Of a DNA stretch of 64,000 bases, positions 1-8,408 are shown piece by piece. Positions within the stretch are counted from its first letter, which is position 1, and each line of letters starts with the position of its first letter. A model generated the notes under the pieces. That model was not told the origin of the DNA and did not search any database. It was given only the letters and a program-made list of their open reading frames with translations. This stretch comes from Sandaracinaceae bacterium (GTDB taxonomy: Bacteria > Myxococcota_A > Polyangia > Polyangiales > Sandaracinaceae): assembly GCA_019637095.1 (NCBI GenBank), contig JAHBWG010000044.1, positions 1 to 64,000 on the forward strand. Direction: 5' to 3'. The position numbers and the translations under genes are program-made.

Positions 1-11
1 GCTGCTGCGTC

Positions 12-844
12 GTGTTCGGCCTGGTCCTGTTGTCCGTCCTCGCCGCACCCCCGCCGCCCGCTCTCCACAAGCCTGACGCGTTCGCGGCGGACGTGAGCGC
101 TGCCTCGTGGCGCCGCGTCGCCAGCATCGAGCGGTACCGAGCGGTCGAACGGGCCGGCTTCGTCGAGGACCGGCCCTCCGACGCCTTCGACGTCGCCTCG
201 CTCGGCATGGCGCACCACCACGACGAGCAGGTGCTCGATCACCACCGCACCGAGCACTACACCGAGGACGTCCCCTACCCGGATACCGAGACATACACCG
301 AGCAAGAGCAGTGCGGCGAGGACTGCACGAGCACACCGCAGACGTGCTCGGAGACTTGCTCCCCGGACGACAACGGCTTCGCCACCTGCCGGACCACCTG
401 CACGGGCGGCGGACAGAGCTGCACCCCGCGCTACTGCGCGGTCACCCGCACGCGCACGGTGACGCGCCACCGCCCCGAGGCGCGCACCCGCGAGGTCCCC
501 GTGTACCGCGCCGAGCCCCGCTACGCCGAGCGCTTTCGCTGGCGCGTCTGGCGCTGGGCCACCACCGCGACGTCGTGGAGGAGGGCGACCTGCACGCGCC
601 GCCCCGCTGGCCCAGCGACGACGCCCTCGCCCCGCCCTCCCCCCTCGCCGAGGGCGAGCGCGAGCGCTCCACCCGCAGCGAGAGCTACACCGTGACCCTG
701 CGCCTGACACGCGACGACGAGCACACCGTCACCACCACCGAAGAGGCGGAGTACGCGCGCCTCCTCGCCCACCCCCGCTGGTGGGTCGTCGAAGAACTCT
801 CCGAGACCCGCATCCTCAAGCCCATCGCGACGTTCCCACCATGA
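12..844 (+). pseudogene. Secreted Cys-rich protein gene, apparently frameshifted
   Basis: The reading frame opened by GTG at 12 starts with a hydrophobic signal-like stretch (MFGLVLLSVLAA) and carries a Cys-rich centre (CGEDC, CSETCS, CRTTC, about residues 100-140) followed by an Arg/Val-rich strand. Around positions 540-560 coding sense moves to another frame: the first frame decays into Arg/Thr/Pro-rich nonsense ending at 695, while the shifted frame continues with sensible sequence (HHRDVVEEGDLHAPPRWP, later TRDDEHTVTTTEEAEYARLL) to a stop at 842-844. Restoring one G in the GGG run near 557 would join them into about 277 residues. The frame is also open upstream of 12, so the true start may lie outside the window. 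Function is unknown. It could be a real lesion or a sequencing error. Confidence 0.55.
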
Positions 845-869
845 GCGGTTCGAGGCGATGAGGCTCGAC

Positions 870-2474
870 TCACTCTTCGAGACAATAGATCCGATGCGGC
901 CGGTCGCAGTCCCCGCGGTAAGCGGACTCCACCCATGCGTCGTACGCCCACACGGGGGATCCGAGCATGCTCTCGCCCGATCGACTCGTCCACCCCGTGC
1001 AGGTGAGATCGTCTCCGCCCGGGTCTCGCCCATCGCCTCGCCCACCGGTGATCGCACCTCTCTCCGCACCGTGCTCACCATCTGGAACCCACCAGGCGCC
1101 GTCGGCCGTGAGGACCAGTGCGATCCGCGGGAAGCCACTCGCGAGGTCCGCCGCTGGCGCCATCCACGGTAGACCGTCGACCCGCACCCAGGGGCGGCCG
1201 CCGAGGTCGAAGCGAGATGCTCCCGGCGCCGACGGGGTGGTCAGGAACGCACGAAAGGATCCCGCGAGACCCGCTGCCGCCGCTTCCAACTGACACAGGG
1301 CGTCCGCGCCTCCGAGCCCAACGTCACCGAAGACGCGTCCCGCCGAGACGAACGCGACGCGGCCGGCGGACCGTGATACCGTGAGAGGTTCGGAGCGATC
1401 GGTGGCGAAGCAGTAAAGAGGCCAGCCGCCATCGGGCTCTCCGCCGCACGGCTGAGAGTTCCAAGCCGTCCAGGACCCGCCAACCGAGGCTGTGGCGCCC
1501 ACCCCTCCGGTTCCCGAGCGAGAAGTCCAACCTGCACAGGTCGCGGCCTCAGCCCCCAACCGCCCGTCGTAAGCCGTGCCCGTCCATGCATGGCCGCGTC
1601 GATGTCGATCGTGGGGCCCACTCCGCTCACCGGTCTCCAGCACAACGAGAGGGTAGTAGACCCGCGCCCGCGAGAGATCGTTCAGCGTGTCCGTGAACGG
1701 TGATCCGTCGACCCGGATCCACCCGCGCGCGGTCGTCGGGAAAGCATCGATGGCGTTTCGCGTGGAACTGCTGATCCAGGCCACCCAGCCGTGATCGCCG
1801 AGTCCGGCGGCCAATGCGAGCCGGCGACAGTGGACGTCGGCTCCATCGGTGCCGCCGACCGCATCCCCAACGAACTGCTCCGAAGTCAAGAAGGCGAGGT
1901 TGTGCGTGCTCTCGAAGCGCGCCACGACTGATGCATTGGCATCCAACGTGATCGTGCACGCTTCGAACTCGCCCGTGCACGCGTCCCCCGTGAAGCCCGC
2001 GAAGGTCGCGTAGCCCCCCGCCCGGGGAATGATCGTCACGCGTTCCCCAGCGAGGACCGTCCTGCTGCAGCGGCGTACCGTCGGGCGGCCCGTGTCCTCG
2101 TCCCACGGGCACTCCGCGCCGATGTCCACGCGGCCCACGCCATCGCCCTCGAGGCGAACTTCGAGAGTGGCGAAGCGACGAACACTCGAGTCGGAGTCAC
2201 CCGCGTCGCTCCTGGTGGGGCCAGCGTCGACACCGTTGCCCCCATCGGGAACCGCGGGGCCCGCGTCGGCACGGCCGCCGCCGTCGGGGCCCGGGGACAG
2301 GCTCCCGCTTCGGCAAACTCCTTCGACGCACATCAGTCCTGTCGGACAGCGACCGTCCACGCATGCGTACCACCCGTCGCGTAGGTCCGCCTGACATGCA
2401 CCGATCGCGAACATCGCCGGGACGGCGACGAGCACGAGACGAAACGCTGGACCGGTCAGGCCGGGGGAAGACAA
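870..2474 (-). CDS. DUF1554-like lipoprotein with two domain copies
   Basis: A 534-aa predicted lipoprotein: hydrophobic signal then lipobox AIGAC and the module CQADLRDGWYACVDGRCPTG, shared with the gene just upstream. An Asp/Gly/Ala linker follows, then a region with an InlB-type beta-repeat look (FAGFTGDACTGEF, ITLDANASVVARFE), then two C-terminal domains with the pattern of DUF1554 (W-I/V-RVDG, WTG/CTGWTSRSG, C-x-LYCF and IYCLEE). DUF1554 occurs in spirochaete and myxobacterial surface proteins and has no known activity. I chose the TTG at 2474 because it is preceded by a strong Shine-Dalgarno GGAGGA (2486-2481) at 6 nt; GTG 2435 has none. The start overlaps the end of the upstream gene by 19 bp, so the two are probably translationally coupled. 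Base composition is lower in GC than later genes. Confidence 0.8.
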   Translation of the reverse strand: MSSPGLTGPAFRLVLVAVPAMFAIGACQADLRDGWYACVDGRCPTGLMCVEGVCRSGSLSPGPDGGGRADAGPAVPDGGNGVDAGPTRSDAGDSDSSVRRFATLEVRLEGDGVGRVDIGAECPWDEDTGRPTVRRCSRTVLAGERVTIIPRAGGYATFAGFTGDACTGEFEACTITLDANASVVARFESTHNLAFLTSEQFVGDAVGGTDGADVHCRRLALAAGLGDHGWVAWISSSTRNAIDAFPTTARGWIRVDGSPFTDTLNDLSRARVYYPLVVLETGERSGPHDRHRRGHAWTGTAYDGRLGAEAATCAGWTSRSGTGGVGATASVGGSWTAWNSQPCGGEPDGGWPLYCFATDRSEPLTVSRSAGRVAFVSAGRVFGDVGLGGADALCQLEAAAAGLAGSFRAFLTTPSAPGASRFDLGGRPWVRVDGLPWMAPAADLASGFPRIALVLTADGAWWVPDGEHGAERGAITGGRGDGRDPGGDDLTCTGWTSRSGESMLGSPVWAYDAWVESAYRGDCDRPHRIYCLEE

Positions 2475-4147
2475 CGCCCGTCCTCCGGATCGAGATCGCG
2501 GCACACACCCGGACGTATCTCGCTGCTCGTGACGGGATCGCGCAGAATCCGACAATGCCCCGTGCGGCATTCTAGATCGCGCTGGCACGCTTCCCCGAGA
2601 TCGCGCAGCGCCGCACAGGTGTCGTTCACGCCGTCGAAGCGCCTCGCGGCGGGGCACTCGTTCGGATCGATCGCGCGACACGCGCAGCCCAACCCCTCTT
2701 GGCACGTGGCCGGCCACAGCGGCCCACACGGAGACCCGGCGGCACCCGGTGCGGCGCAGGTTCCCGTCTCATGGTCGCACCAGAGACCTTCGCCACAGCT
2801 CCGTTCGTCGAGGGAATAGCAGGGCTCTCCGGGACTTCCCGCGGGATGACACGTGCCACCATCGCTACAGAAGAGCCCAGCCTGACACAGATCTGGCCTT
2901 GGAGAGCCACCATCGTGGCAGCCTCCGCCGAGCGACTGCCGCAGCCGGCAGGTCCCTCGGGCTGGGTCGTCACCAGAACCGAAGTACCTACACCCCGCGT
3001 CGGCAGCGCAGCGACCCCCGCTCCCGCACGGGGCGCCAGCCTGTGGAGGACGCGCGCAGCGGGCAGGGCCGGACTGCTCGCAGTAGAGCCCATCGAGACA
3101 CTGGCGATCTTCGCCGCACTCGAAGCCTTCGTCGCCGCGCGCACGGCACGTGCCTTCTTCGACGTGCGGCTCCGAACGGAAGCACGCCGTGTCGACGGGG
3201 CAGTTGCGATGGGCAAGACAGGGCCCTCCCGCGTATGAGATCGACATGCAGCGACCGTCGACGCAGGGCGTCGTCCAGCACTCATGTCGTCCGGTGCAGG
3301 CAGCACCCTCGGAAGACGAGAGCCGGATACAGGTCGGTGGGCTGCCACCTCGACACCACCCGCCACGTACGCACTCGTAGCGAATCTCTCCATCTCTCGA
3401 AGGCACGACACAGGGCTCGCCGATGCCTCGCCTCACGATGCAGACCGGCGGTGAGAGGCCAGGGTGCTCGTCGACGCACGCGTCGTCGGGATGGCATGAA
3501 ACGAGGTCGCACGCCGCGCCCCGCGCCGCGAACGGGACGCAGACACCAGGGCACGTGCTCTGGTCGTCACACCAACCTTCCGCACATGTCTCCGTGCCGG
3601 CCCCCCATCGGAAGCACTCGCCGCCGAGAGACACCGTCCCCCGAAACACCGTCCAGCACGCGTCGGGGTCGGGATCGGCCGCACAGTCGGGACGCTCCGT
3701 CGCGGCGAGACAGCGGGTCGCCTGCACCCCGTCGTACTCCAGATCGCCACGCGCCACCCCGGGCGACGCGGTCCGACACCAAGCCGTGTAGTCGTCCGCC
3801 GACGGCGTATGAGGAGGAAGCGGGCCAAAGCATCGTTGGTTGAGGGCGACGGTGTGGCGCCCTCGCTCCCTACAGTAGGTGTCGAGGTCGGTCGGCTCGG
3901 GCTCTACGACCGCGCCGTCGCCGCCGCCGTCGCTCGACGCGTCGAACCCTCCCCCCGCGTCCGGCCCCGTCTGACCTCCGGCGTCGAGCGAGCCGGCAGC
4001 GCGTCGACAGGCGCCGTCGACGCACGCGAAGCCGGGCGGGCATCGGCCGTCGTCGCACGCGTACCAGCCCTCGCGCAGCTCGGCCTGACAAGCCAGCGCG
4101 AGGAGCGCGGCGCAACCCGACGCGATCGAGCCCCCCGCGCGGCGCAT
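2456..4147 (-). CDS. Cysteine-rich lipoprotein
   Basis: A 563-aa predicted outer-membrane or periplasmic lipoprotein. It has a short signal (MRRAGGSIASGCAALLALAC), the N-terminal module CQAELREGWYACDDGRCPPG that nearly repeats that of the downstream lipoprotein, then an Asp/Gly linker. The remaining ~450 residues hold many C-x(4-8)-C units such as GxxCxxxxxCxxGxxC (for example GEPCYSLDERSCGEGLWC, GACDxxSCHPDDAC), a Dickkopf/EB-module-like pattern common in myxobacterial surface proteins. No catalytic motif is visible. ATG 4147 lies 2 nt after the stop of the upstream TPR gene and its own end overlaps the next gene, so 4932-870 reads as one minus-strand operon. Function is unknown; an adhesive or structural surface role is only an inference. 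Confidence 0.8.
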   Translation of the reverse strand: MRRAGGSIASGCAALLALACQAELREGWYACDDGRCPPGFACVDGACRRAAGSLDAGGQTGPDAGGGFDASSDGGGDGAVVEPEPTDLDTYCRERGRHTVALNQRCFGPLPPHTPSADDYTAWCRTASPGVARGDLEYDGVQATRCLAATERPDCAADPDPDACWTVFRGTVSLGGECFRWGAGTETCAEGWCDDQSTCPGVCVPFAARGAACDLVSCHPDDACVDEHPGLSPPVCIVRRGIGEPCVVPSRDGEIRYECVRGGWCRGGSPPTCIRLSSSEGAACTGRHECWTTPCVDGRCMSISYAGGPCLAHRNCPVDTACFRSEPHVEEGTCRARGDEGFECGEDRQCLDGLYCEQSGPARCARPPQAGAPCGSGGRCAADAGCRYFGSGDDPARGTCRLRQSLGGGCHDGGSPRPDLCQAGLFCSDGGTCHPAGSPGEPCYSLDERSCGEGLWCDHETGTCAAPGAAGSPCGPLWPATCQEGLGCACRAIDPNECPAARRFDGVNDTCAALRDLGEACQRDLECRTGHCRILRDPVTSSEIRPGVCRDLDPEDGRCLPPA

Positions 4148-4149
4148 CG

Positions 4150-4932
4150 TCAGAACCGCCCGCGCACGGAGACCGAGCTCCCGGTCCACCGCACCTCGAG
4201 CGCGGCGCGCTCGCCGCTCCCCCCGCCGTCCACGAGCGCCCACGCGAGGCCGCCAGCCATCGTCGCGCCGCCGACCGCGAGCGCGGTGATGCCGGCGCCC
4301 GTCAGCGGGGCGGAGCGCTCGTGCGCGTCCTCGAGCTCCGACCACGGGGTGCCCATCGGCGCGCCGTCCACGCGGCTCACGTCGTCGAGGCCGACGCCGA
4401 GCATCACGCCGCCGGCGACGGCGACGAGCGCGCCAGCGCCGAGGAGGATCCACCCTCCCGGCCCCACCGACGCTCCGTCGGAGGCCGCGCGAGGGCGCGA
4501 GCGGTCGGAGGAGTCGTCCGGGCCCTCGAGCGCAGACCGCAGGACGCCGATGCGGCCGCGCGCCTCGAGCACCTTGTTGCGCGTGTCCTCGTCCGGCGCG
4601 ACCGCCTCGTTCACGAAGCGCTCGTAGGCGGCGAGCGCCTCTCGGTCCCGACCCGACCGCTCGAGCGAGAGACCGTAGTTGTAGAGGACGAGCGGCGCCG
4701 TGGGGCGGCCGGCGGCGCGCAGCAGCTCGTACGCGCGCAGGAAGCGCCGGGACGCATCGGAGTAGCGCTCGGCGGCGAAGTCGTCCTCCGCCCGCGTGAA
4801 CTCGGCACGCGCCTCTTCGACTCGCGCGTCGGCCGTCTGTGCGCACGCGACGTCGGGTGCGAGGCCGCTCGCACAGATCGCGAGCGTCACCACGACGCGA
4901 GAGAACCGACGAAGGAGCTGCATGCGCGGCAT
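4150..4932 (-). CDS. TPR-like periplasmic/membrane protein
   Basis: A 260-aa protein with a signal peptide (LLRRFSRVVVTLAICASGLAPDVACAQ), then a helical region that fits two or three tetratricopeptide-like hairpins (FTRAEDDFAAERYSDASRRF, LYNYGLSLERSGRDREALAAYERF). The C-terminal half has two glycine/alanine-rich hydrophobic segments (GWILLGAGALVAVAGGVMLG and LTGAGITALAVGGATMAGG), so it is probably anchored in the inner membrane. This TPR plus two-TM layout is common in myxobacterial hypothetical proteins and may scaffold envelope complexes. Start is ATG 4932 or ATG 4923; neither has a clear Shine-Dalgarno. It is the first gene of the operon with the two downstream lipoproteins (2-nt gap), so a link to their export or assembly is possible but unproven. 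Confidence 0.75.
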   Translation of the reverse strand: MPRMQLLRRFSRVVVTLAICASGLAPDVACAQTADARVEEARAEFTRAEDDFAAERYSDASRRFLRAYELLRAAGRPTAPLVLYNYGLSLERSGRDREALAAYERFVNEAVAPDEDTRNKVLEARGRIGVLRSALEGPDDSSDRSRPRAASDGASVGPGGWILLGAGALVAVAGGVMLGVGLDDVSRVDGAPMGTPWSELEDAHERSAPLTGAGITALAVGGATMAGGLAWALVDGGGSGERAALEVRWTGSSVSVRGRF

Positions 4933-5117
4933 TGTCCGCGCCGCCGCGCGCGCGCGCAAGCCGAGGCGCCGAGCGTGGCTCCCGCGGTACCGATCGGTGC
5001 GGTGCGTCGTCGACGAGGAAGTCGACATGCTGGGTCGCGCGCGTCAACCCTGCGCGCCGACCCCGAGCCCTCCGACGAGCGCGTGCCGAACGCCGAGGCG
5101 CTCGCGCCACACGGCGC

Positions 5118-6707
5118 TCACTCCGTGGCGACGGTGAACGTACGTGAAGAGAGCACGGTACCTTGCAGGCGGACGGTCACGCGGATGCGGCCGGTCGTCG
5201 CGCCGGCGGGGACGATCACGGTGAGCTCGGTGGGCGTGACCCGGCGCAGCTCCATGAGGCGATCGCCGAGGCGCACCTCGACGAGCCCGGCGCGCGCGCC
5301 GAAGTTCGTGCCGGTGATGGTGACCTCGGTGCCCGGACCACCGCGCTCGGGCGAGAAGCTCGCGATGCTCGGCGCCTCGGTGACGACGAACGGCTGCGGC
5401 GTGCGGCTCTCTCCGGCGTTGGTCACCGCGACGACGAGCGGCCCGCTGTTGGCCTCGGGGATGCGCACGACGATCGCGTCGACCGCGGCCCGCACGACCT
5501 CGCAGGGGCGGCCGCTCAGCGTGACGGTGTTGAGCGCGGCGGTCGGCGAGAAGCCGCGCCCGAGGATCGTCACCTCGGTGCCAGGACCTCCGTTGCGCGG
5601 CGAGAAGCCCTCGACGGTGACGCGCGGGACGACGCGCAGCTCGGCGCGGCTCGTCACCGGGCCCATCTCGTTCACCGTGAGCGAGATGGGGCCGCTCGCG
5701 GCGCCCTCGGGGATCTCGAGCACGACGCGGTCGTCGGCGAGGTCGCGCACCGCCATGGGCGTCTCCCCGAGCAGCGCGCGCACGAGGCGGACGTCGCCGC
5801 CGAAGTGCTCGCCGGTCAGGGTCACGCGGACGCCCGGCGCGCCGAACTCGGGATCCATCGCGCGGATGACCGGGACGTGGCGGACGTCGAAGGCGCTCGC
5901 GCTGTACGCGCGGCCGCCGCCCTGGACGTCGACGAGCCAGCGGCCGGAGCCGGCGCCGCGCGCGGGCACCTCCACCTCGAGCTCGGTCGGCGTCGCGCGG
6001 CGCACGCGCACGCGCGCCTCGCCGAGGTAGACCCGCACGCGCGGCGCGCGGGCGTCGAAGCCGGTCCCGCGGAGCACGACGCGCGCGCCAGGCGCCCCGA
6101 ACGCGGGCGCGAAGCTCGCGATGGTCGTGCCCGCGCCGAGCGCGAACGTCTCGGCGCTCGTGACCTCGCCCGCGCCCAGGACGACCACGCGGAACGGCGC
6201 GCTCGTCGCGCCCTCGGGCACGACGACCCGCAGCTCGGTCGGGTTCGCGGTGCGGACGACGACGGGCGTCTCGCCGAGAAACACCTGGTTGTCCGCGACG
6301 CGCGGCGAGAAGTGCTCGCCGCGGATCAGCACCTCGCTGCCGACCGCACCGGTCGACGGAGAGAAGCCGGCGATCACCGGCGCGGGCGCGGCCTCGGTCA
6401 CACGGAAGCGCGGGCCGCGCACGTTGCCGCGCTCGGTGCGGACCTCGATCTCGCCGCTCGCCGCGCCCGCGGGGATGGTCACCGTCCAACGGTTCGGGAG
6501 CCGGCTCTGCACGACCAGCGGCGTCGCCCCGAGGTGGACGGTCTGCTCGGGGTCGAAGTAGCGCCCGATCAGGGCGACGAGGGTGCCGGGCGGTCCCGAG
6601 GTGGGCTCGATGCGCTGCACCACCGGGAGCGGCTGTCGCACCTGCGCGGCGGCGGGCGCCGGCGCGAGGAGCGCGAGCGCGCAAGCGAATCGAGCGAGAC
6701 CCTTCAT
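5118..6707 (-). CDS. Secreted protein with six IPT/TIG domains
   Basis: A 529-aa exported protein made almost only of six tandem IPT/TIG immunoglobulin-like domains of about 85 residues. Each begins with the signature I-xx-[FM]-x-P-xx-G-xx-G-x-x-V-x-[LI]-x-G-xx-F (for example IASFSPERGGPGTEVTITG). Such domains occur in cell-surface receptors, adhesins and some polysaccharide-active proteins. No anchor or catalytic domain follows the last repeat. ATG 6707 was chosen because GGGAGAG precedes it at good spacing and the product then has a typical signal peptide (MKGLARFACALALLAPAPAAAQ); ATG 6719 is the alternative. Neighbouring genes are on the same strand but separated by 86 bp upstream and 185 bp downstream, so it is probably a single unit. 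Confidence 0.88.
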   Translation of the reverse strand: MKGLARFACALALLAPAPAAAQVRQPLPVVQRIEPTSGPPGTLVALIGRYFDPEQTVHLGATPLVVQSRLPNRWTVTIPAGAASGEIEVRTERGNVRGPRFRVTEAAPAPVIAGFSPSTGAVGSEVLIRGEHFSPRVADNQVFLGETPVVVRTANPTELRVVVPEGATSAPFRVVVLGAGEVTSAETFALGAGTTIASFAPAFGAPGARVVLRGTGFDARAPRVRVYLGEARVRVRRATPTELEVEVPARGAGSGRWLVDVQGGGRAYSASAFDVRHVPVIRAMDPEFGAPGVRVTLTGEHFGGDVRLVRALLGETPMAVRDLADDRVVLEIPEGAASGPISLTVNEMGPVTSRAELRVVPRVTVEGFSPRNGGPGTEVTILGRGFSPTAALNTVTLSGRPCEVVRAAVDAIVVRIPEANSGPLVVAVTNAGESRTPQPFVVTEAPSIASFSPERGGPGTEVTITGTNFGARAGLVEVRLGDRLMELRRVTPTELTVIVPAGATTGRIRVTVRLQGTVLSSRTFTVATE

Positions 6708-6793
6708 GCTCTCTCCCATCGTGGCGCAGAGCCTCGTACGGCCGCGCCGGTCGGTCAACGAGACGGGCGCGGGCCGCGCCGGATTCAACCTCG

Positions 6794-8353
6794 TCAGTAC
6801 GGGTTGGGGCGCGCCCACGGGAGCACGACCGGTTGCTCCGGCGCCGGCTCGGCGCGGACGCTCGCCGCGGGGCGGTCGCGGCGGATCAGGGTGGCGAGGA
6901 TCCGGCCGTCGCGCCCGAGTGGGCCCTGCGTCCACGTGAACGGGTGGTGGTTGGGCAGGCTCAGCGTCAGCGTCACCGGCTGCTGCTCGAGCGCGTCGGA
7001 GTCGAGCTCGATCGTCATGGGCGTGCGGCCGACGAGCACACCGTCGCGCTCGACGCGCGCCGCCGGGGGGTTGCTCTCGACGCGGAGCGAGTAGCGGCGC
7101 GGGCCCTCGGGCGCGACCTCGACGCGCGGCGCCTCCTCGACCGGCGGCGGCGCCTCGGCCGGCGGCTGCGCGGACGCCAGCTCGGTGGACGGCGGCTCGG
7201 CGGGCTCGGCGGGCGGCGAGCTTGCCGCGACCGACGCGCCGCTCGCCCGCCGCTCGATCGCGACGGTGAGCACGACGGCGAGCGCGAGCGCCGCGAGCGC
7301 GAGCACCGCGTAAGCCGCCTTGCGCACCCACGGCGTCCGCGGGGGCGGCGCGTCGTCGAGCGGGAGCGCGTCCGCGCTCACGGTGAGCGCCGGGGGCCGG
7401 TAGATCTCGCTCGAGGCGGAGATCGACGACCACGCGTCGGAGCGCGCCATGCCCGCGTCGGCGAGCCGCGCCCACACGCCCGCGAGGTCCGCGAGGAGAT
7501 CCTCGACGGATCCGTACCGGTCGTCGGGGTGCTTCTCGAGGCACCGCCGCACGACGCGCTCGATCTCCGGCGGGACGCTCACCCCGTGCTCGGCCATCGG
7601 GGGCACCGGGTCATGGAGGTGCGCGAGCAGCACGCTCATGGAGGTCGGGCGCTCGAACGGCGCGTGCCCGGTCGCCGTGAGGTAGGCGAGCGCGCCGAGC
7701 GAGTAGAGGTCGCTGCGCGGGTCGAGCGGCGCGTGCTCGATCTGCTCGGGCGACATGAAGCGGGGCGAGCCGAGGAACTCACCCTCCTGCGTGATCTGCT
7801 CGCCGTCGTCCTCGAGCACCTTCACGAGCCCGAAGTCGAGCACCTTCACGCGCTCGCCTTCGGGCGTCTTCTCGAGCATGACGTTCGAGGGCTTGAGGTC
7901 GCGGTGGATGACGTCGCGGCGGTGCGCGGCGCGCAGGGCGCGGCCGACGTCGCGCATCACGCGGATCACGCGCATCGGCTCGAAGGGCCCCTCGGCCGCG
8001 ATCACCTCGGCGACGGTGCGTCCCTCGACGAGCTCCATCACCATGAAGCACGCGCCGCCGTGCTCGGGCTCGAGGCGCCCGTAGTCGTGCACGACGACGA
8101 TGTTCGCGTGGCTCAGCTTCGCGCACGTCGCGGCCTCGAGGTAGAAGCGGCGCTCGAAGTCGCCGTCGACCTCGCCCTGGCGGAGCGAGAGCACCTTGAG
8201 CGCGACGACGCGATCGAGGGGCTGCTGCCGAGCCCGATAGATCACGCCCATCCCGCCCTCGGCGAGGCGCGCCTCGACCACGTACTTCCCGGCGACGGTC
8301 GCTCCGATCAACGACGCATCGGCTCCGGGCGCGCGGTCGAGGCCCCTCCCCAT
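6794..8353 (-). CDS. Membrane Ser/Thr protein kinase with PEGA-like tail
   Basis: A 519-aa Hanks-type kinase. The N-terminal kinase domain (about residues 20-290) has the glycine loop LAEGGMGVIYRA, the ATP lysine VVALKVLS, the catalytic loop VIHRDLKPSNVML, DFG (VLDFGLVK) and FMSPEQ, so it looks active. A proline-rich stretch and one transmembrane helix (AAYAVLALAALALAVVLTVAI) follow, then a Pro/Glu-rich linker and a PEGA-like beta domain (YSLRVESNPPAARVERDGVLVG) in the periplasm or outside. The layout is that of a PknB-class sensor kinase. A TACAAT hexamer (8365-8360) lies 6 nt before the ATG, suggesting a leaderless transcript. It is one of four kinases in the window. Confidence 0.93.
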   Translation of the reverse strand: MGRGLDRAPGADASLIGATVAGKYVVEARLAEGGMGVIYRARQQPLDRVVALKVLSLRQGEVDGDFERRFYLEAATCAKLSHANIVVVHDYGRLEPEHGGACFMVMELVEGRTVAEVIAAEGPFEPMRVIRVMRDVGRALRAAHRRDVIHRDLKPSNVMLEKTPEGERVKVLDFGLVKVLEDDGEQITQEGEFLGSPRFMSPEQIEHAPLDPRSDLYSLGALAYLTATGHAPFERPTSMSVLLAHLHDPVPPMAEHGVSVPPEIERVVRRCLEKHPDDRYGSVEDLLADLAGVWARLADAGMARSDAWSSISASSEIYRPPALTVSADALPLDDAPPPRTPWVRKAAYAVLALAALALAVVLTVAIERRASGASVAASSPPAEPAEPPSTELASAQPPAEAPPPVEEAPRVEVAPEGPRRYSLRVESNPPAARVERDGVLVGRTPMTIELDSDALEQQPVTLTLSLPNHHPFTWTQGPLGRDGRILATLIRRDRPAASVRAEPAPEQPVVLPWARPNPY

Positions 8354-8359
8354 GAGTCC

Positions 8360-8365
8360 ATTGTA
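8360..8365 (-). promoter_or_regulatory. Putative -10 TACAAT of the kinase gene
   Basis: TACAAT read on the minus strand matches the -10 consensus at five of six positions and ends 6 nt before the ATG at 8353. The spacing places the transcript start at or very near the start codon, that is a leaderless mRNA. No -35 consensus is obvious. Confidence 0.45.
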
Positions 8366-8408
8366 GCGCGGCGCGCGGCGGCCAGGGAACGGCCATCGCG
8401 CGCCGCGC

